This document shows, one piece after another, positions 8,259 through 12,036 of a stretch of 12,036 nucleotides of DNA. The DNA is from Phoronis ovalis. Taxonomy: Eukaryota; Phoronida; Phoronidae. The position numbers were made by a program, and so were the translations under genes. The notes beneath the pieces are model-generated. The model did no database searches. It was not told the origin of the DNA and worked only from the letters and a program-made list of their open reading frames with translations. The stretch spans positions 1 to 12,036 of the forward strand of contig JAOXYB010048236.1 in the NCBI GenBank assembly GCA_028565635.1, written 5' to 3'. Every line of letters starts with the position of its first letter. The stretch's first letter is position 1.

Positions 8259-8345
8259 CATTTTGACATCTGATTTCTAGAAAAATGGTTTTAGAAGCCA
8301 AAAACCCAGTTTATTTCCATTTGGAACAATTAAAGCCTATAGTTT

Positions 8346-8757
8346 TAACCTTTTGCAAAGTATTTGTTCTTAGCCAGATAAAGGCAATGTTTCTCTATTT
8401 TATATTTGCATTAATGTTCTAACCTTTTTAAATGGAGTTAGTGAAAGGGAAATCTAATCGATCTATTGGACGTGGTGTACTTATGCCATTACTATAACGT
8501 AGTATTAGCATTAAATATGATCATAATAACCTAGGGTATATAAAACTCTAAAGATTGTCCGTCTATTAATTATCGGAAGTGGAACAATGATGATGAAATG
8601 TTCACAAAATGTGTACTGTAAAAATTGCCCTGGTTGATATTTGAAAGTTCACATGATTGTATTACAATTATACTTAAAACCAAGTTTCATGCAGCATTGC
8701 AATAAAAAATCTACTAGTGACGCAATTAGGTACTTAACATTATTGGTGACGCACACT
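8346..8757. other. No gene or clear element seen
   Basis: AT-rich spacer. A short GTGACGCA motif appears twice near 8717 and 8746. Nothing else is recognisable. Confidence 0.4.
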
Positions 8758-8765
8758 AATTATAT

Positions 8766-8945
8766 GAGGGGTTCCCCCAGGGTTCAAGGCTCTCCATTAA
8801 GACTCTGTTGTTTTTAAGAGGCAAAAAAAGGTCACAAAAAAGGTCGCAAAGAAAAAATCTCGCTGCTCGCATTTAAGAGTCAAAGGATGCTCACGTGCTC
8901 GGACTTAACACACCACAATGCTCGCGAAAAAACCCTACAGCCCTC
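8766..8945. mobile_element. 180-bp GAGGG-ended MITE with 8-bp TSD
   Basis: The 8-bp direct repeat AATTATAT flanks the element at 8758-8765 and 8946-8953. The ends are GAGGGGTTCC on the left and, read inwards from the right, GAGGGCTGTAGGG, so the terminal inverted repeat is short and imperfect. The interior has purine-rich AAAGGTC repeats (near 8826-8848) and several GCTCGC/GCTCG words. No coding capacity. It shares duplication length, but not tip sequence, with the CCCGGGG group. Confidence 0.65.
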
Positions 8946-8953
8946 AATTATAT

Positions 8954-10856
8954 TTCAAATAATCTTGAAAAGATATAAGCTACGGTAGTCGTTATGAAAA
9001 TGTTGGTGACTAACTTTCTGTATTGTGTGACTTGGCAACTGCATCTATAACAGTTACCAAGGGAATATCATAAAAGACAGGAAATTTTGTTAGCAGTAAA
9101 GTTTTCCTATTTTAGTCTATTACAGGGAAGGAACATTAGAAATTACTTAGTTCTCTTTCATTTACCATTCTGGATTACATTTTGCTTCTCAAACATTTCA
9201 AATATGAGAAGACTGCTAAGTCGTATCCAAGCTTTATAAATTCCAGTGAATGTTAGGTAAGTTTAGCGTTCTGTAGGGTAAAAACTTTCGAATTTGTAAT
9301 CCTTCAACTGCATTTATGCAATTCACTCGACTTGTATACTAGTTCCATTGTTTTTTTCTGTTGAAATTCTTAGGGTGGAATTTTTGCATGCAGGAATATA
9401 ATCAGGTACATTTTTTCTACTGTTGTACAAGTTGTTATGATAGTGAGTTTCCTTGATCTTGCATATTCCCATTTTCCATAATTCCGTTTGGTGGTTTTAA
9501 TTTTATTCAGTATGCCTTAGGACTCCTGAATATATACAAGACACTCTATTCCCAAGTTAGGAAGTGTATGATTCAGCAGAATTCCATAGGAGCTATTACT
9601 TTCAGCTTTATATTTTATTTAGCAATTTTGCATACAGAAGTAGGTAGGCTTGTAATTTTGAAATAGAAAGAAATCTACACAAAATTTTCAAAAATTGTTT
9701 TTAATAATATATTGTAATACTGTTACTGGCATACAATTAATATGATCAATTTAATTACTACAGTACTAATTATACTGATGTCTCGATTGTAATTGATTTG
9801 CAAGATTTTATAACTTTCAAATATATCACATCTTGATTACCCTACGCTAATGAGGATAAATAAACTATGAATACAATTACTGACGCTCAGTTCAATAACT
9901 CTATTCCACTACCAAGTAATACCTAAAATTTACCAAACAGTGAAGAAGCAATTAATGCCACTCTTAGTTAAAAACTGAGTTTCTGCCAACAAGTGATTGG
10001 AAATACTCGAAGAGTTTTAAAAACAAAACATGAAAGCTTGTTTTAGGTCAAGTGACATTGGCTGAACCTCCTTCAGATGAAACGAAAAGAAAAAGTCAAA
10101 GGAGGCTCAATATTGCTTCTTCAAGCGTTATTTAGAAATATGAGAGATTTGTAGGAAGGACACGAAAAAAAAATACTTTAGAAAACATTATATAAGTGGA
10201 AATGCATTATGCTCTGTAGTTTGAATACATTTTGCTACTTCTTTTAACGATTAAATTATATAAATTAAGGCAATACCAGAAAAAATCTATATATTTTCAG
10301 TATGAACAGGTTGTTGAAAGCGTCATCGAAACGATTGTTGAAGTTAAAACTACTGACTAATATAACTGTAACTTTAAAAATAGCAACAAGCAATCCTTTC
10401 TCTGCAAATATTTGATAGGAAACTTTTTTAAATTACTTTCTTTACTAAATAATATTTTAAACTTAAAGGTAGAAACAATAGTCTATCTTTGTAATAACAT
10501 TTTTGTCATATAAGGTACAACATATATTTAAATCAGGTACTCCATTTACAAACCATTATACATTGTACACATTTACCTTAATCTCAATGTTAGCAAAAAA
10601 TACAGGTAAGTTATGAAATATGATATGTGACTATACTTACATATTGACAATTACATTATTTTCCATAATCTCCAACATAACGAATAACATATTTCATGAG
10701 TTGTAACAATATGTCTTTTGCATCACAGACGAATAGATGTGTTCATATAATCTGTTTTTTTCCGTAAAATTAAATGTTTTCCTTAACTAGCATGATCTGA
10801 ATGCGTTCATTAAATAATATCACTTAACTTTAACAACATAACAGATCTGAGGCATG
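8954..10856. other. AT-rich non-coding stretch, probably 3'UTR plus intergenic
   Basis: No conserved protein, RNA gene or transposon terminus is visible. Part of it must be the 3'UTR of the minus-strand gene ending at 10857. The nearest minus-strand poly(A)-type hexamers I see are ATTAAA near 9752 and 9691 and AATAAA near 9613, more than 1 kb downstream, so the true cleavage site is uncertain. An imperfect inverted pair, GAACCTCCTT near 10065 and AAGGAGGCTC near 10100, is a weak hairpin. Confidence 0.4.
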
Positions 10857-11437
10857 TCACTCATCTTCGTCCGAAGAGAATTCTTCACAGCACGAGTCAC
10901 TGAATGACAAGCCATCATCTGCATCATGGTAAGGAGCACTGGAGCCTGCTGTAGATTGTGACAATCTATTCTCAAATTCAAAACCATTACTTTCTAGGAT
11001 TCTCAAATCACACTTTTTATCTAAGCTTTTTAGGATTTCTTCAGTAAAATCTTCTGAAAATAATTTATTTTGTTCTAACACATTTAAATCTGATAGATCA
11101 CTAAAACTTCCACTTTCTGATACAAATTCCATGCTTTCATCTTTTGATAACATTTTTTTATTTTGATCAATCAGTTCAGTACATTTCATCATTCGTAAGC
11201 CTGTTTCTACAGGACTATCCATACAATATCCAAAGTTTTCTTCGCCTGATCTTGCTGTTTGTAAGCATGGTTTATCATCAAATGACAACTCGTCGGTCGA
11301 ATCCAACTCAGAACAATGAATTTCTTGAAGGAAGTCAAATTTAGCGACTGCTTCCTTTTCTTGCTTGCCAAATCGGAGGAACAGATTCCTAGCATCAAGA
11401 GCAGGTCGCATTATCACTGCTTGCTTCACAACATCTC
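10857..11437 (-). CDS. Terminal exon of unrecognised acidic-tailed gene
   Basis: An open frame of 193 codons including the stop, entered with two bases of a split Gly codon after a good pyrimidine tract and CCTAG acceptor. There are many Ser, Glu and Asp residues, few aromatics, and no zinc-finger or transmembrane pattern. The GTG at 11429 that opens the plain ORF is internal, not a start. Confidence 0.75.
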
Positions 11438-11871
11438 CTAGGAATCAAAGAAAAGCTTTCAAAAATGGCAGAAACATACCACAAAATGCTATGAGCTGTG
11501 AGCTTAATGTGAATCAGATCAGAATCAGCTTTGACAATGAACAAATAACAGAATGAAATTCGAACTTTAACCTTTTCAAACACTTGTTTAATCTCATCAA
11601 AATAAACCAATTACAGTTAAAGATATTAGTCATGGAAATATGTTGTTCAAAGTAGCCAAGTGAAACAATATGGCAAACGGCAATACCTTTCCTTTTTCTC
11701 AACATTGGTAGTATACATTCCCCTCTGACATCTGTCACATCACAAGCTTTGGATAGCATAGAATCCAATAAATCAGCTCTTATCTGGAATTTAAACACAT
11801 TTGCATATTCACCTGTTAATGACTTATCCCTGACACTTGTATTGTGGTCTTGTGTGGTTTCTGTCAAATGT
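10857..11871 (-). CDS. Unrecognised gene, last two exons, acidic serine-rich C-terminus
   Basis: I do not recognise this protein. Exon n-1 ends at 11687 (AAAG|GTATTG) and the last exon starts at 11437 (GATTCCTAG|GAGATG). Phases 1 and 2 combine into a Gly codon and keep one frame. The last exon codes 193 codons to the TGA at 10859-10857. The 5' border of exon n-1 is best placed at 11871 (CTCTTGTCAG|ACATTT), with 11896 as an alternative. The upstream exon looks folded (EYANVFKFQIRADLLDSML, then ECILPMLRKRKG). DARNLFLRFGKQEKEAVAKF is next. The rest is low-complexity Ser/Glu/Asp with SGSFSDLSDL and ends in EEFSSDEDE, suggesting a disordered tail. The gene continues beyond 12036. It is probably real because the junction is in phase and the frame stays open for 255 codons. 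Confidence 0.7.
11687..11871 (-). CDS. Penultimate exon of unrecognised acidic-tailed gene
   Basis: 61 full codons plus a base on each side, with donor AAAG|GTATTG. The acceptor at 11871 is chosen for its pyrimidine tract (TCTCTTGTCAG). The open frame runs on to 11972, but that upstream part looks intronic (AT-rich, TTTTATTTTGGATTT). Basic RKRKG at the end precedes the exon junction. Confidence 0.6.
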
Positions 11872-12036
11872 CTGACAAGAGACTTATTTTTCTTGCCTAT
11901 CCTTATAGTTAGGAGTTTCAAGAGACACATTGTTGGGAAATTATTTGCAAATATAAATCCAAAATAAAACAATAATTATATTCTTACTAATTAAATCAAA
12001 TCATATACTGAATGGAACTATCAATGTTGGCATATA

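Larger units (their letters stand above)
7445..8345. mobile_element. Older palindromic element disrupted by two MITEs
   Basis: The arm at 7489-7516 and the arm at 8280-8307 are inverted copies with 27 of 28 bases matching (core GGGTTTTTGGCTTCT). Weaker inverted similarity continues outwards to ACTATAAGTCC (7445) and its counterpart near 8343. One MITE (6934-7444) abuts the outer end of the left arm and another (7860-8258) sits just inside the right arm. Without the latter the element would be about 490 bp. No ORF is seen. Confidence 0.6.

Noticed and set aside
11514-11686. Minus-strand frame continuing past exon n-1 of the right-hand gene
   Set aside because: It is the intron beyond the GTATTG donor; the in-phase acceptor at 11437 gives a longer, better-supported product.
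1-12036. CRISPR arrays, tRNA or rRNA genes, and bacterial defence-type operons
   Set aside because: None was visible on either strand. The content is animal genomic DNA with introns and transposon remnants.

Overview
This is eukaryotic, animal DNA: AT-rich, intron-containing, and full of decayed transposable elements. The lineage looks like a marine invertebrate, most likely a lophotrochozoan and perhaps a bivalve mollusc. That placement is inferred from protein divergence, short exons, repeat style and a histone-type 3' hairpin remnant; it is not proven.

Left third (minus strand, 1-4477): the checkpoint-clamp gene HUS1. Six coding exons can be placed exactly, with GT/AG borders and compatible phases (4477-4426, 2504-2377, 1861-1685, 1155-1048, 536-462, 269-170). 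Together they give 213 codons plus one base, the same length as the matching part of human HUS1. The last coding part, roughly 65-70 residues, lies off the left edge. Intron 1 is a repeat trap. It holds a 5'-truncated, frameshifted non-LTR reverse-transcriptase copy on the minus strand, a 216-bp CCCGGGG-ended MITE, and a scrap of another LINE on the plus strand. Two ATGGCG-type motifs sit 95-125 bp upstream of the HUS1 start codon.

Middle (about 4.8-9.0 kb): no intact gene. A decayed histone H2A pseudogene lies at about 5530-5915 on the minus strand and keeps a recognisable replication-histone 3' stem-loop and a purine-rich downstream element. Next come a degenerate tandem repeat (6511-6760), two further CCCGGGG-ended MITEs with perfect 8-bp target duplications (6934-7444, 7860-8258), an older palindromic element that both of them disrupt (arms 7445-7518 and 8280-8345), and a 180-bp GAGGG-ended MITE, also with an 8-bp duplication (8766-8945).

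Right end (minus strand, 10857 to beyond the edge): the last two exons of an unrecognised gene. They encode a serine-rich acidic C-terminus ending in an E/D-rich run. The splice junction 11687/11437 is phase-consistent. Between 8954 and 10856 is AT-rich sequence, probably 3'UTR and intergenic DNA.

The two coding genes face the same way, and nothing in the window shows that they are functionally linked. I found no tRNA, rRNA, CRISPR or prokaryotic-style system. The most notable items are the H2A pseudogene, the compact nest of related 8-bp-TSD MITEs with internal ~32-bp periodicity, and the unidentified acidic-tailed protein.
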